A stretch of 64,000 bases of DNA, from contig DIUY01000008.1 in NCBI GenBank assembly GCA_002422395.1, positions 1-64,000 on the forward strand, in the 5' to 3' direction. The notes beneath the pieces are model-generated. The model had not been told where the DNA came from, made no database searches, and saw only the letters and a list, made by a program, of their open reading frames with translations. Positions 24,081-32,893 of this stretch are shown here, piece by piece. The first letter of the stretch is position 1. Every line of letters begins with the position of its first letter. This DNA comes from Methylococcaceae bacterium UBA6146. Lineage in GTDB: Bacteria; Pseudomonadota; Gammaproteobacteria; Methylococcales; Methylomonadaceae. The translations under genes were made by a program, and so were the position numbers.

Positions 24081-25526
24081 CTACAAAATGCGCTTTCTTT
24101 GGCTAGACGATGCAATCATCATTGCCTCACGGTATTTGGCGATTGTCCGCCTTGCAACATGGATACCCTTTTCTTTCAAAAAATCCGCTATCTTATTATC
24201 GCTTAGCGGTTTTTCCGGGTTTTCGTTAAGGATGAGTTGTTTAATAATCGCCCTGATAGCTGTTGATGAGCATTCCCCCCCACCCTCGGTTGCCACATGG
24301 CTGGAAAAAAAATACTTGAATTCAACAATGCCGTTGGGAGTGTGCATGAATTTTTGCGTGGTGACCCTGGATATGGTCGATTCGTGCAATTCCAGCTCTT
24401 CGGCAATATCACGCAGCACCATAGGCTTCATGGCGATGGAGCCATTTTCAAGAAACCCTACCTGTTTTTCTACGATGGATCTTGCCACACGAAGCAACGT
24501 ATCATTGCGGCTATGTAGGCTTTTAATAAACCATCTGGCTTCCTGCAAATGATCCTTCATGCAGGCATTATCCTTGCTGTTATCAGCCCTTTTAATCATG
24601 GCCGAATAAAACGGGTTGATCCGCAATTTAGGCGCGATGTCAGGATTAAGGTTGACCTGCCACTTGCCATTTTGCTTAATCACATAAACATCCGGGATAA
24701 CGTATTCGGAATCTTGCGCTTGAATGAGCGATCCGGGTTTAGGCTCTAGGGTTCTAATCAACGCTACCACCGCATCAAGTTGCCGCTCAGTCAATTTTAA
24801 TAATTTCATTAATTTAGACTGTTCTTGAGTTGCCAAAAGTTCAAGATATTGGCTCACGACCGCTAGGGCCTGAGTTCTATAAGGCGTACTTTCAGGTAAT
24901 TGCTGGAGCTGTAACCGCAAACAGTCGCCTAAATCAATGGCCGCCACCCCGACCGGATCAAAATGCTGGATGCAATGCAATACTGCGTTGACTTCATCAA
25001 AATCCAGATCATCGAATTGGCTTTGTAACGATTGGAAAATATCCTCAGGACTGCTGATAAGATAACCTTCCTCATTGACGGAATCAATGATAGTGACGGC
25101 TATGGCATGGTCACGCTCCGATAACCGGGTCAATTCCAGCTGCCATAATAGATGATCCGCTAATGTTGGCGCCGCGCTGCGCTGGGTTTCAAACTCGGTC
25201 ACTTCGCCAGTGGCGGAACCTGATTCCATGACGGCTTCATAAATATCATCCCAAGACGAATCAACGGGCAGCTCATCAGGGATATCCGTCTGCGAACCTT
25301 CACTGGTCTGCGAATCGGCATGTTCGCTCTTTCTGTCTTCCCCCGTATCGCTGACCGGCGTAAGATTTTCTTCCTCAATTTGTTCCAACATCATATTGGA
25401 TTCAAGCGCCTGCTGGATTTCCTGCTGCAAATCTAATGTCGACATCTGCAATAATTTGATCGCCTGCTGCAATTGCGGCGTCATGCTCAACTGCATACCT
25501 TGTCGAAGATGTAAGGATTGTTTCAT
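24081..25526 (-). CDS. rpoN: RNA polymerase sigma-54 factor RpoN
   Basis: RpoN directs polymerase to -24/-12 promoters that need enhancer-binding ATPases. The 481-residue protein has the Gln/Leu-rich region I (about residues 1-50) and an acidic region II (about 55-110). The core-binding and DNA-binding domains follow, with the RpoN box A-R-R-T-I-A-K-Y-R-E about 25 residues from the end. It lies between lptB and hpf, as in most gammaproteobacteria, about 30 bp after lptB. Confidence 0.97.
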   Translation of the reverse strand: MKQSLHLRQGMQLSMTPQLQQAIKLLQMSTLDLQQEIQQALESNMMLEQIEEENLTPVSDTGEDRKSEHADSQTSEGSQTDIPDELPVDSSWDDIYEAVMESGSATGEVTEFETQRSAAPTLADHLLWQLELTRLSERDHAIAVTIIDSVNEEGYLISSPEDIFQSLQSQFDDLDFDEVNAVLHCIQHFDPVGVAAIDLGDCLRLQLQQLPESTPYRTQALAVVSQYLELLATQEQSKLMKLLKLTERQLDAVVALIRTLEPKPGSLIQAQDSEYVIPDVYVIKQNGKWQVNLNPDIAPKLRINPFYSAMIKRADNSKDNACMKDHLQEARWFIKSLHSRNDTLLRVARSIVEKQVGFLENGSIAMKPMVLRDIAEELELHESTISRVTTQKFMHTPNGIVEFKYFFSSHVATEGGGECSSTAIRAIIKQLILNENPEKPLSDNKIADFLKEKGIHVARRTIAKYREAMMIASSSQRKRIL

Positions 25527-25555
25527 TTTGCGATATTTGTTATCTAACTGTTTTG

Positions 25556-26281
25556 TTAAAGACTGAAGTTGTTGCCTAAATACACCTTGCGAACTTCTTC
25601 ATTGGCCACAATGGCGGCAGCGCCACCTTCGGCAATAACCCTTCCATTATTAAGTATGTAAGCACGGTCACAAATGCCTAAGGTTTCCCTCACGTTATGC
25701 TCAGTAATCAATATCCCAATGCCACGGTCTTTCAAGTGCGTTATTATTTTTTTTATATCTTCCACCGAAATGGGGTCCACGCCGGCAAAAGGCTCATCGA
25801 GCAAAATAAATTTCGGCTCGGTCGCTAAAGCCCGGGCAATTTCAACACGCCGCCGCTCACCGCCGGAGAGGCTCAAAGCCTGTTGGTCACGCAAATGCAG
25901 AATGTGAAATTCCTGCAACAGATCGCCAATCAGCAAGTCCATTTGCCCTTGTGTCAGGTCTCCGCGGATTTGCATGACAGCCCGCAAATTATCCGCCACG
26001 GATAGCTTACGGAATACAGAAGGCTCTTGGGGCAAATACCCAATACCTTGCTGCGCCCTTAAGTGCATGGGGTGGTGGGTCAATTGCTGGCTGTCAAGCG
26101 TAATTTCGCCGCCATCGACTTTAATCAGTCCCACCATCATATAAAAACTGGTGGTTTTACCAGCGCCATTAGGCCCCAATAGACCAACCACCTCGCCGGT
26201 ATTAACCGACAACGAAACGCCGTCCACGACATTACGTTTATTATAAGTTTTAACTAGCTGTTTTGCTGCCAATTCCGCCAT
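25556..26281 (-). CDS. lptB: LPS export ABC transporter ATPase LptB
   Basis: LptB is the cytoplasmic ATPase of LptB2FGC, which extracts lipopolysaccharide from the inner membrane. The 241-residue protein has Walker A G-P-N-G-A-G-K-T-T near residue 35, the Q loop, the ABC signature L-S-G-G-E-R-R-R near 138, and Walker B F-I-L-L-D-E-P-F-A-G-V-D-P. It begins 2 bp past the lptA stop, so the lptC-lptA-lptB genes are translated as a coupled unit. LptF and LptG are not in the window. Confidence 0.97.
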   Translation of the reverse strand: MAELAAKQLVKTYNKRNVVDGVSLSVNTGEVVGLLGPNGAGKTTSFYMMVGLIKVDGGEITLDSQQLTHHPMHLRAQQGIGYLPQEPSVFRKLSVADNLRAVMQIRGDLTQGQMDLLIGDLLQEFHILHLRDQQALSLSGGERRRVEIARALATEPKFILLDEPFAGVDPISVEDIKKIITHLKDRGIGILITEHNVRETLGICDRAYILNNGRVIAEGGAAAIVANEEVRKVYLGNNFSL

Positions 26282-26283
26282 GT

Positions 26284-26817
26284 TTATTGCGCCGCTTTAG
26301 GCTTCAGTATGACATGCACCCGTTTTGAATCGGATGCTTTTTCACCTGCCTTAACCATAGAGTTTTTAATATCATACTGTATATATTTACTGGCATAAGT
26401 GGCGTTGCCTTGCTTGACAACGGCCTGATCCATTAAAACCAAAAGGTTCTGTTTGGGGTAATACTCGCCCGTTAACGCTTCACCGACAATATCGTCGCCA
26501 CCTTTGTTGGGCGTTTGTTTAAACCTTGCCGGTGTCCCGGTAAACACCAGTTTTTCGGCCTCACCATCTTTCAGATAAACCACCAGCTTCTCAGAATTCA
26601 CCCTGATGCTGCCCTGCACTGAAATGACATTGCCTGTGTAAGTGCTGGTGCCACTTGCATCATTATAAATTGCGGTATTTGAATCAATGGTTATCGGTTG
26701 TTGGGCGTCACTTTCCAACGCGGCAACCCCCATGCTAATTGTTGCCAAAAGCAATGCCAAGCAGTAAAAAACGACTTGTTTCTTATTATTTTTCATAGTT
26801 TCCTTGCACATTGGCAA
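26284..26817 (-). CDS. lptA: Lipopolysaccharide transport periplasmic protein LptA
   Basis: LptA forms the periplasmic bridge that carries lipopolysaccharide from LptC to LptD. The 177-residue product has an N-terminal signal peptide (about residues 8-33) and one OstA-like beta-jellyroll domain, with I-T-I-D-S-N-T-A-I-Y-N, Y-T-G-N-V and L-V-V-Y-L-K-D-G-E-A-E-K-L-V. It overlaps the end of lptC by about 30 nt. A later Met (residue 8, 26796) may be the true start; it would leave a 10-nt overlap. Confidence 0.93.
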   Translation of the reverse strand: MPMCKETMKNNKKQVVFYCLALLLATISMGVAALESDAQQPITIDSNTAIYNDASGTSTYTGNVISVQGSIRVNSEKLVVYLKDGEAEKLVFTGTPARFKQTPNKGGDDIVGEALTGEYYPKQNLLVLMDQAVVKQGNATYASKYIQYDIKNSMVKAGEKASDSKRVHVILKPKAAQ

Positions 26818-27352
26818 GCAATTCCAGTTGTATCGGCGACATGAAAACCAGCTTCATTCCTGTCCCGGTGGTCACGTTCGGTGGACTAATCAACTCCGCC
26901 CTCTCTCTAGTTTCTGCATAGCGCGTTTCCGGTTTTACTTTTAAATTAGCGGTGTTAATTTTTAGCGGCCTGGCCGTGGAAGTTTTGGCGCGTTCAATAA
27001 CGACCTTGCCATTTAATGACAACTCCTTGCCATCGGCTGACAACACGCCAGTTTCTGACTGAATAACCCAAGGCGGCATTTTTTGACTATAAAAAAACAG
27101 CACTGGCCTTAGTGTATGGGTCGTACCATCATCGCTGTAGTGCGTCATTTTATCAGCAAGCAATTTATTTTTTTGCCTACCAGCCGCATCCATTTCCAAT
27201 TTTGTATAGCCAATACTAAAATAATCTGGACTGTGGGCAGGTGAAAAGCCATGACCGACAATATCCTGCCCCCCCTCTTTTACCATCCATGCGCTAAGCA
27301 AAGCGACAGCCCCCAAGAACACGTAGCTATATTTTCTGGCCGGGCTCATCAT
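26786..27352 (-). CDS. lptC: LPS export membrane protein LptC
   Basis: LptC is the bitopic inner-membrane component that passes lipopolysaccharide from LptB2FG to LptA. The 188-residue protein has one N-terminal membrane helix (about residues 8-24) and a periplasmic beta-jellyroll domain related to LptA (D-G-K-E-L-S-L-N-G-K-V, Y-A-E-T-R-E-R-A). Its ATG overlaps the kdsC stop by 4 nt. Gene order kdsD-kdsC-lptC-lptA-lptB is the standard one. Confidence 0.93.
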   Translation of the reverse strand: MMSPARKYSYVFLGAVALLSAWMVKEGGQDIVGHGFSPAHSPDYFSIGYTKLEMDAAGRQKNKLLADKMTHYSDDGTTHTLRPVLFFYSQKMPPWVIQSETGVLSADGKELSLNGKVVIERAKTSTARPLKINTANLKVKPETRYAETRERAELISPPNVTTGTGMKLVFMSPIQLELLANVQGNYEK

Positions 27353-27891
27353 TGCAAATAAGCATTTACAATGTCGTCAAAATGACCTTGCGCCTGCATA
27401 ATCAGGTCACAAACCTCCCGCACGGCCCCCTGCCCCCCACAACGTGGCGTACACCAATCCGCATAGTGCTTGACAATAGGATTGGCGTCATCGACCGCAA
27501 CGCTCAGCCCTACTCTGCGCATGATTGGCAAATCCAGCAAATCATCGCCGACATACGCCGCTTGCTCCACCGAAAGCGCCATTTTCGCGATAATTTCGGC
27601 AAACGCGGCCCGCTTATCTTCATGCCCTTGGTACACGTGCCGGATACCCAAATTATTCATCCGCAGCTCGACAACTGGGGATTTCCTGCCCGAAATAACG
27701 GCTATCTCAACACCGGTTTGGCGCAGCAACTTTATGCCATGCCCATCTTGGGCATGGAAAGATTTATATTCATTGCCCTGATTGTCAAAAAAAAGCTTGC
27801 CGTCAGTTAAAACACCATCCACATCAAGTATCAGCAATTTAATTTTTTTAGCTTTTTCTACAATAAGCGGCGCCATTTCTGATATGGCCAT
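27349..27891 (-). CDS. kdsC: 3-deoxy-D-manno-octulosonate 8-phosphate phosphatase
   Basis: KdsC releases KDO from KDO-8-phosphate for the inner core of lipopolysaccharide. The 180-residue protein is a HAD phosphatase without a cap domain: L-I-L-D-V-D-G-V-L-T-D-G (nucleophile and acid Asp near residues 21 and 23), I-S-G-R-K-S near 65 and Y-V-G-D-D-L-L-D-L-P near 115. It overlaps kdsD by one base. Confidence 0.96.
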   Translation of the reverse strand: MAISEMAPLIVEKAKKIKLLILDVDGVLTDGKLFFDNQGNEYKSFHAQDGHGIKLLRQTGVEIAVISGRKSPVVELRMNNLGIRHVYQGHEDKRAAFAEIIAKMALSVEQAAYVGDDLLDLPIMRRVGLSVAVDDANPIVKHYADWCTPRCGGQGAVREVCDLIMQAQGHFDDIVNAYLQ

Positions 27892-28868
27892 TATACAATC
27901 CCCGCTTTTATCAAATCATGCATATTCAACGCCCCTATCGCGCATTGCTGATCATCAACGACAATTAGCGCATTTATTTTTTTCTGCTCCATGATTTGCA
28001 TGGCTTCGGCAGCAAGCATGTCAGCGGTGATGACCTTACAATGCGGCGTCATGACTTCGGTGATAGGCGTGCTGTGTATGTCGAGGTTTTTGCCCAACAT
28101 ACGGCGTAAATCACCATCGGTAAAAATGCCGATAACCCGATTATCAGCCTCGACAACCGCTGTCATGCCGAGTTGCTTTTCAGTCATTTCCAACAAAGCG
28201 TGGCTAATAAGAGCAGACTCAGGCACCGATGGCATGCTGTTGCCGACGTGCATAATATCACTAACCCGCAATAACAGGCGCTTGCCTAAACTGCCGCCAG
28301 GATGCGATAGGGCAAAATCATCACGGGTAAAACCACGCGCCTCAAGTAACGACACCGCCAACGCATCGCCCATAACCAGCGCGGCGGTCGTGCTGGAAGT
28401 CGGTGCAAGACCCAACGGGCAAGCTTCCTGTTCTACCGACACATTTAGATAGGTCGTCGCAAATTTCGCCAATGTTGACTCAGTGTTGCCAGTAATTGCT
28501 ATTAACGGTACGCCTAACCGCTTGATAATCGGCAAAATAGTTAAAACTTCGCCGGTTTCTCCAGAATTGGATAGGGCAAGCACCACATCTTGGGGAGTCA
28601 CCATACCCAAATCCCCATGGCTGGCTTCGCCTGGATGGACAAAAAATGCCGGTGTTCCCGTACTGGCCAAAGTAGCGGCTATCTTGCCCGCAATGTGTCC
28701 GGATTTGCCCATGCCAATAACAACCACGCGCCCCTTGCAGCTAAACAATAGCTTACATGCCGTGACAAAATTGTCATTAATCTGCACGGCCAAATTAGCA
28801 ACCGCCTGCGCTTCCACTTGTATAACCGCCAATCCCAACTCGCGAAGCTTTTGATCATTTAGTTTCAT
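27891..28868 (-). CDS. kdsD: D-arabinose-5-phosphate isomerase KdsD
   Basis: KdsD converts ribulose-5-phosphate to arabinose-5-phosphate, the first step of KDO synthesis. The 325-residue protein has an N-terminal SIS sugar isomerase domain (G-M-G-K-S-G-H-I-A-G-K near residue 52; E-A-S-H-G-D-L-G-M-V near 82) and two C-terminal CBS domains (about 210-325) typical of the regulated form. It is the first gene of the kds-lpt-rpoN transcript and diverges from mlaF. The yrbG antiporter gene often found upstream is absent. Confidence 0.96.
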   Translation of the reverse strand: MKLNDQKLRELGLAVIQVEAQAVANLAVQINDNFVTACKLLFSCKGRVVVIGMGKSGHIAGKIAATLASTGTPAFFVHPGEASHGDLGMVTPQDVVLALSNSGETGEVLTILPIIKRLGVPLIAITGNTESTLAKFATTYLNVSVEQEACPLGLAPTSSTTAALVMGDALAVSLLEARGFTRDDFALSHPGGSLGKRLLLRVSDIMHVGNSMPSVPESALISHALLEMTEKQLGMTAVVEADNRVIGIFTDGDLRRMLGKNLDIHSTPITEVMTPHCKVITADMLAAEAMQIMEQKKINALIVVDDQQCAIGALNMHDLIKAGIV

Positions 28869-29187
28869 TTTCTGTACCTAAAGCGCAATTGATACCCAAA
28901 TCCATACAGGTAATTCAAACCTATCCAAATTGGCATTTAATGTGCGTGCAAAAAAGTCCGCCATTATGCCATGCTTCTCAAGCTTATGTCTTATATGCCG
29001 TGCCCATCACAACGTTGCAAGCTTAAAATACGGACAAACTTAAAAATGCCCGCCTATCCAAATTAACGAGTTGCCGGCAACCGCTTTTATAAACCCGCAG
29101 TGCCCGTCAATTGTCACAATAGATTGACTTGGCAAGGAGTAGTCGTAGAGAATAGCTGATTTTAATTTGCACCTAAATAACCAACGC
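28869..29187. other. Divergent promoter region between kdsD and mlaF
   Basis: The 319-bp gap must contain promoters for both the kds-lpt-rpoN and mla-murA transcripts. A TTGACT at about 29126 followed 18 bp later by GAGAAT is a weak candidate for mlaF. I see no repeat or coding frame. Confidence 0.4.
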
Positions 29188-30015
29188 ATGGACAACAGCG
29201 TTTATCCGCAAAACAGTTTGGTTTCTGTTCGAAATTTAACATTTTCCCGGGGCGACAAAAAAATATTTGATGATATTTCCCTGGACTTTGAACGCGGCAA
29301 AATCACCGCGATCATGGGGCCTAGCGGCACCGGCAAAACCACGCTGCTAAAACTGATAGGCGGACAACTGTTTCCAGACCAAGGCGCCATTTTTGTGGAC
29401 AATGAAAATGTCCACCAGTTGCCAAGAAGCCAACTTTATAACCTGCGTAAACGTATCGGCATGCTGTTTCAAAGCGGCGCCTTATTAACGGACATGAGCG
29501 TCTACGATAACGTCGCGTTCCCACTGCGCGAACATACCCATCTGCCCGAATCCATGATCCGCACCCTAGTGTTGATGCGCTTGCAGTCGGTAGGCTTAAG
29601 GGGCGCCAGGGATTTGATGCCTAGCCAACTGTCCGGCGGCATGGCCAGGCGCATCGCCTTGGCCAGAGCGATTGTCCTGGATCCAATGATGATTTTGTAT
29701 GACGAACCTTTCACTGGCCAAGACCCCATTTCAATGGGGGTGTTAGTGCATCTTATCAAATCACTGAATAACACCCTCGGGCTCACTAGCATTATTGTTT
29801 CCCATGATGTCCATGAAACCTCCGTTATCGCTGATTACATTTACGTCATCTCTGAAGGTAAAATTGCCGGCCAAGGCACTCCCGAAGAAATACGGCATTC
29901 CACATCCCCATGGATCCAGCAGTTCATGACCGGGGCTGCCGATGGCCCAGTGCATTTCCACTACCCTGCAAAAGATTATATTGATGACCTGTTACCATCG
30001 GGCAAACGTTATTAA
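29188..30015 (+). CDS. mlaF: Phospholipid ABC transporter ATPase MlaF
   Basis: MlaF powers the MlaFEDB complex, which moves phospholipids between inner and outer membranes to keep outer-membrane asymmetry. The product (275 residues from ATG 29188) has Walker A G-P-S-G-T-G-K-T-T, the signature L-S-G-G-M-A-R-R, Walker B M-I-L-Y-D-E-P-F-T-G-Q-D-P and the H-loop S-H-D-V. A TTG at 29167 would add seven residues; neither start has a clear ribosome site. It is followed by mlaE, mlaD, an MlaB-like gene and murA. Confidence 0.95.
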   Translation: MDNSVYPQNSLVSVRNLTFSRGDKKIFDDISLDFERGKITAIMGPSGTGKTTLLKLIGGQLFPDQGAIFVDNENVHQLPRSQLYNLRKRIGMLFQSGALLTDMSVYDNVAFPLREHTHLPESMIRTLVLMRLQSVGLRGARDLMPSQLSGGMARRIALARAIVLDPMMILYDEPFTGQDPISMGVLVHLIKSLNNTLGLTSIIVSHDVHETSVIADYIYVISEGKIAGQGTPEEIRHSTSPWIQQFMTGAADGPVHFHYPAKDYIDDLLPSGKRY

Positions 30016-30028
30016 TGGATAAGTCAAC

Positions 30029-30811
30029 ATGATTGAATTCCTCCAGACTCTAGGCAAAAGCACACGCACCAGTTTTACCAAACTGGGGCGGGCGACCTAT
30101 TTTTTACTGCAGACCTTATCCGGCCTTTTTAGCGTCTTGCCACGCCCGCGCTTGTTGCTTAACCAACTCTATTTCGTAGGGGTTCTGTCGTTTTTGATCA
30201 TCACCATTTCCGGCCTGTTTGTCGGCATGGTGTTAGGCCTACAAGGCTATTACATACTCTCTGATTTTGGCGCCGAAGAAACTCTCGGGCTTATGGTGGC
30301 CGCCTCTTTAGTCCGCGAACTTGGCCCGGTGGTGTCCGCACTGTTATTCGCCGGCCGGGCAGGTTCTGCGTTAACTGCGGAAATTGGCCTGATGAAAGCG
30401 ACCGAACAGCTATCAGGCATTGAAATGATGGCGGTTGATCCGATCAAACGGATTATCTCGCCCCGCTTTTTAGCAGGCCTATTGTCCATGCCCTTGCTGG
30501 CGGCGCTGTTCAGCGCGGTGGGTATTATCGGCGGCCAACTCGTAGGCTCTGGTTTGCTAGGTGTCGACGAAGGGGCTTATTGGTCGCAAATGCAAGCAAA
30601 AATGGATTTTCAGGACGATATTGTCAACGGCATCATCAAAAGCATTGTGTTTGGTTTCGTCACCACTTGGATAGCCCTATTTGAAGGTTATGACGCCATC
30701 CCGACCTCTGAAGGCGTCAGCCGGGCGACCACGCGCACCGTGGTCAACTCCGCCTTTAGCATTTTAGGCCTTGATTTCATTCTTACCGCACTCATGTTTG
30801 GAGACGATTAA
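30029..30811 (+). CDS. mlaE: Phospholipid ABC transporter permease MlaE
   Basis: MlaE is the inner-membrane permease of the Mla complex. The 260-residue protein has the family's membrane helices and the conserved segments F-V-G-M-V-L-G-L-Q, E-L-G-P-V-V-S-A-L-L-F-A-G-R-A-G-S-A and A-E-I-G-L-M-K-A-T-E-Q. GGATAAG precedes the start. It is separated from mlaF by 13 bp and from mlaD by one base. Confidence 0.96.
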   Translation: MIEFLQTLGKSTRTSFTKLGRATYFLLQTLSGLFSVLPRPRLLLNQLYFVGVLSFLIITISGLFVGMVLGLQGYYILSDFGAEETLGLMVAASLVRELGPVVSALLFAGRAGSALTAEIGLMKATEQLSGIEMMAVDPIKRIISPRFLAGLLSMPLLAALFSAVGIIGGQLVGSGLLGVDEGAYWSQMQAKMDFQDDIVNGIIKSIVFGFVTTWIALFEGYDAIPTSEGVSRATTRTVVNSAFSILGLDFILTALMFGDD

Positions 30812-30812
30812 C

Positions 30813-31280
30813 ATGCAGCACACCAGCACCCAAGACACACTTGTTGGACTTTTTGTCGCAGCAGGCATTGCCGGACTGTTTTTTCTTAGCCTTCAAGTCA
30901 GCAACTTAAGTTCTTTTTACGACAAAGAAACTTACACCATAACCGCACACTTTGAAAATTCGGGCGGCTTAAAAGTCAAGTCCCCAGTTTCCGCCGCTGG
31001 CGTTAAAATCGGCCAAGTCAGCGCCATCAATTTCGACCCCAAAACCTATCAATCCGTAGTCACCATGAAAATTGAAGCAGACTACAACACCTTGCCGGAC
31101 GACACTACGGCCAGCATTTTCACCGCAGGCTTGTTAGGCGAGCAGTATGTCAACTTGGAACCGGGCGGTTCTGAAACTTTTTTGCAGGACAACAGCACCC
31201 TTGATATTACCCAATCCGCCATTATTCTGGAAAAAGCAATAGGCCAATTTCTGTTTAAAGCGGCGGAAGAAAAAAAGTGA
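30813..31280 (+). CDS. mlaD: MCE-family substrate-binding protein MlaD
   Basis: MlaD is anchored in the inner membrane and forms a hexameric periplasmic ring that carries lipid to MlaE. The 155-residue protein has one N-terminal membrane helix (about residues 9-28) and one MCE domain (about 38-115; F-E-N-S-G-G-L-K-V-K-S-P-V, G-V-K-I-G-Q-V, L-L-G-E-Q-Y-V-N-L). The start at 30813 follows GGAG by 9 nt; an upstream in-frame extension into mlaE is unlikely. It overlaps the MlaB-like gene by 4 nt. Confidence 0.95.
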   Translation: MQHTSTQDTLVGLFVAAGIAGLFFLSLQVSNLSSFYDKETYTITAHFENSGGLKVKSPVSAAGVKIGQVSAINFDPKTYQSVVTMKIEADYNTLPDDTTASIFTAGLLGEQYVNLEPGGSETFLQDNSTLDITQSAIILEKAIGQFLFKAAEEKK

Positions 31281-31591
31281 GCCAATTACAGCTTATTGAC
31301 AAAGGTGCGGGATATTTTCTGGTCGATGGCGACTTGACTTTTTCCACTATCGGCAAAAAAACCGTAAAATCGCTTGAATTTTTATCCTCCGCCAAAGAGA
31401 TCACCCTCGACTTAAGTGGCGTTGTAACCACCGACAGCGCGGGGCTTGCCCTCATGATAGAATGGGTAAAATATGCGCGTGGCAACCGGATTCAAGTAAC
31501 CTTTAAAAAAATACCCCAACAACTGCTCAATCTGGCAAAACTTAGCGGCCTTGATAAAACCAACTGTTTTATCATGCACCCAGATGGCTGA
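31277..31591 (+). CDS. mlaB: STAS-domain protein, MlaB-like
   Basis: MlaB is the small cytoplasmic STAS subunit that stabilises MlaF in the Mla complex. The 104-residue protein has the STAS pattern E-I-T-L-D-L-S-G-V-V-T-T-D-S-A-G-L-A-L, with the conserved Thr/Ser facing the ATPase. It starts at GTG 31277 (GGAAG upstream) inside the mlaD stop (GTGA). MlaC, the periplasmic carrier gene normally between mlaD and mlaB, is missing. Assignment as MlaB rests on position and fold. Confidence 0.88.
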   Translation: MSQLQLIDKGAGYFLVDGDLTFSTIGKKTVKSLEFLSSAKEITLDLSGVVTTDSAGLALMIEWVKYARGNRIQVTFKKIPQQLLNLAKLSGLDKTNCFIMHPDG

Positions 31592-31618
31592 ATTTAACCC
31601 ACTTACCCCCTTCCCTGT

Positions 31619-32884
31619 ATGGACAAACTGATTATTACTGGCGGCACAAAACTCTCTGGCGAACTGCGTATTTCCGGCGCCAAAAACGCGGCCCTGCCTA
31701 TTCTGGCAGCGACCTTGCTTTCAGAAGTCCCAGTCAGTGTTGGCAATGTCCCGCATTTGCATGACATCACCACAACGATGGAGCTCTTAGGCCGCATGGG
31801 CGTGCATTTGCTCGTTGATGAGAAAATGAACATTGAAGTTGACAGCAGCACCATCAACAGCTACGACGCGCCTTACGAACTGGTCAAAACCATGCGGGCG
31901 TCCATCCTGGTCTTAGGGCCTTTATTGGCACGGTTTGGCGAAGCGCATGTCTCGCTGCCTGGCGGTTGCGCAATCGGCACCCGTCCGGTCGATATTCACC
32001 TTAACGGCCTGATGAAAATGGGTGCGGACATCACCGTTGAAAACGGCTACATCCATGCCAAAGTGGGCCGTTTGCAAGGTTGCCGCTTGGTGCTGGAGCA
32101 AGTGACTGTCACCGGCACAGAAAACTTACTCATGGCGGCCACTCTCGCAAAAGGCACGACCATTATCGAAAATGCGGCGAAAGAGCCCGAAGTCACTGAC
32201 TTGGCGCATTTCCTCAACAAAATGGGCGCCAAAATTTCTGGCATAGGCACTGATGTGCTCGTCATCGAAGGCGTTGAAAAACTGGGGCAGGAAAGCATCC
32301 ATTACAACATTCTGCCTGACCGTATCGAAACCGGCACTTATCTGGTTGCCGCCGCAATCACCGGCGGCAAGGTCAAGCTTAAAAACACCTGCCCCGACAT
32401 TCTCGATGCAGTGCTTGATAAACTTATCGAAGCGGGTGCGGACATCAGCACCGGTGAAGACTGGATTGCCCTGGACATGCATGGCAAAAAACCCAAAGCC
32501 GTATCGTTGCGCACAGCGCCCTACCCCGCGTTTCCAACCGACATGCAAGCACAATTTATTGCGTTAAATGCTATTGCCGATGGTGTTGGCATTATCACCG
32601 AAACGATTTTTGAAAACCGCTTTATGCATGTCCAAGAGCTACAGCGTATGGGCGCAGACATTAAACTGGAATCCAACACCGCCATCTGTACCGGCGTTAA
32701 CCGGCTCACGGGCGCGCCGGTCATGGCAACGGATTTACGCGCCTCGGCCAGCCTGGTCATTGCCGCACTGGTCGCCGAAGGCAACACTCTTGTTGACCGC
32801 ATTTACCATATTGACCGTGGTTATGACCACATCGAAGAAAAACTCACGCAATTGGGCGCGACTATCCGCCGCGTCGCCAAATAA
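31619..32884 (+). CDS. murA: UDP-N-acetylglucosamine 1-carboxyvinyltransferase
   Basis: MurA transfers enolpyruvate from PEP to UDP-GlcNAc, the first committed step of peptidoglycan synthesis and the target of fosfomycin. The 421-residue protein has the EPSP-synthase fold. The catalytic Cys is present at residue 117 in P-G-G-C-A-I-G-T-R-P, so it should be fosfomycin-sensitive; K22-type and N23-type residues are seen in G-A-K-N-A-A-L-P. It follows the mla genes, the conserved gammaproteobacterial position, although ibaG (bolA-like) is absent between them. Confidence 0.97.
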   Translation: MDKLIITGGTKLSGELRISGAKNAALPILAATLLSEVPVSVGNVPHLHDITTTMELLGRMGVHLLVDEKMNIEVDSSTINSYDAPYELVKTMRASILVLGPLLARFGEAHVSLPGGCAIGTRPVDIHLNGLMKMGADITVENGYIHAKVGRLQGCRLVLEQVTVTGTENLLMAATLAKGTTIIENAAKEPEVTDLAHFLNKMGAKISGIGTDVLVIEGVEKLGQESIHYNILPDRIETGTYLVAAAITGGKVKLKNTCPDILDAVLDKLIEAGADISTGEDWIALDMHGKKPKAVSLRTAPYPAFPTDMQAQFIALNAIADGVGIITETIFENRFMHVQELQRMGADIKLESNTAICTGVNRLTGAPVMATDLRASASLVIAALVAEGNTLVDRIYHIDRGYDHIEEKLTQLGATIRRVAK

Positions 32885-32893
32885 GGGCTTACT

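Noticed and set aside
27352..27810. A 152-codon plus-strand frame opposite kdsC
   Set aside because: kdsC on the other strand has all HAD motifs; the opposite frame has none.
31277..31284. A hidden mlaC between mlaD and mlaB
   Set aside because: The two genes overlap by 4 nt, so there is no space.
32126..32554. A 142-codon minus-strand frame opposite murA
   Set aside because: It is antisense to a complete murA; the protein shows no domain and the frame follows from the codon bias of murA.
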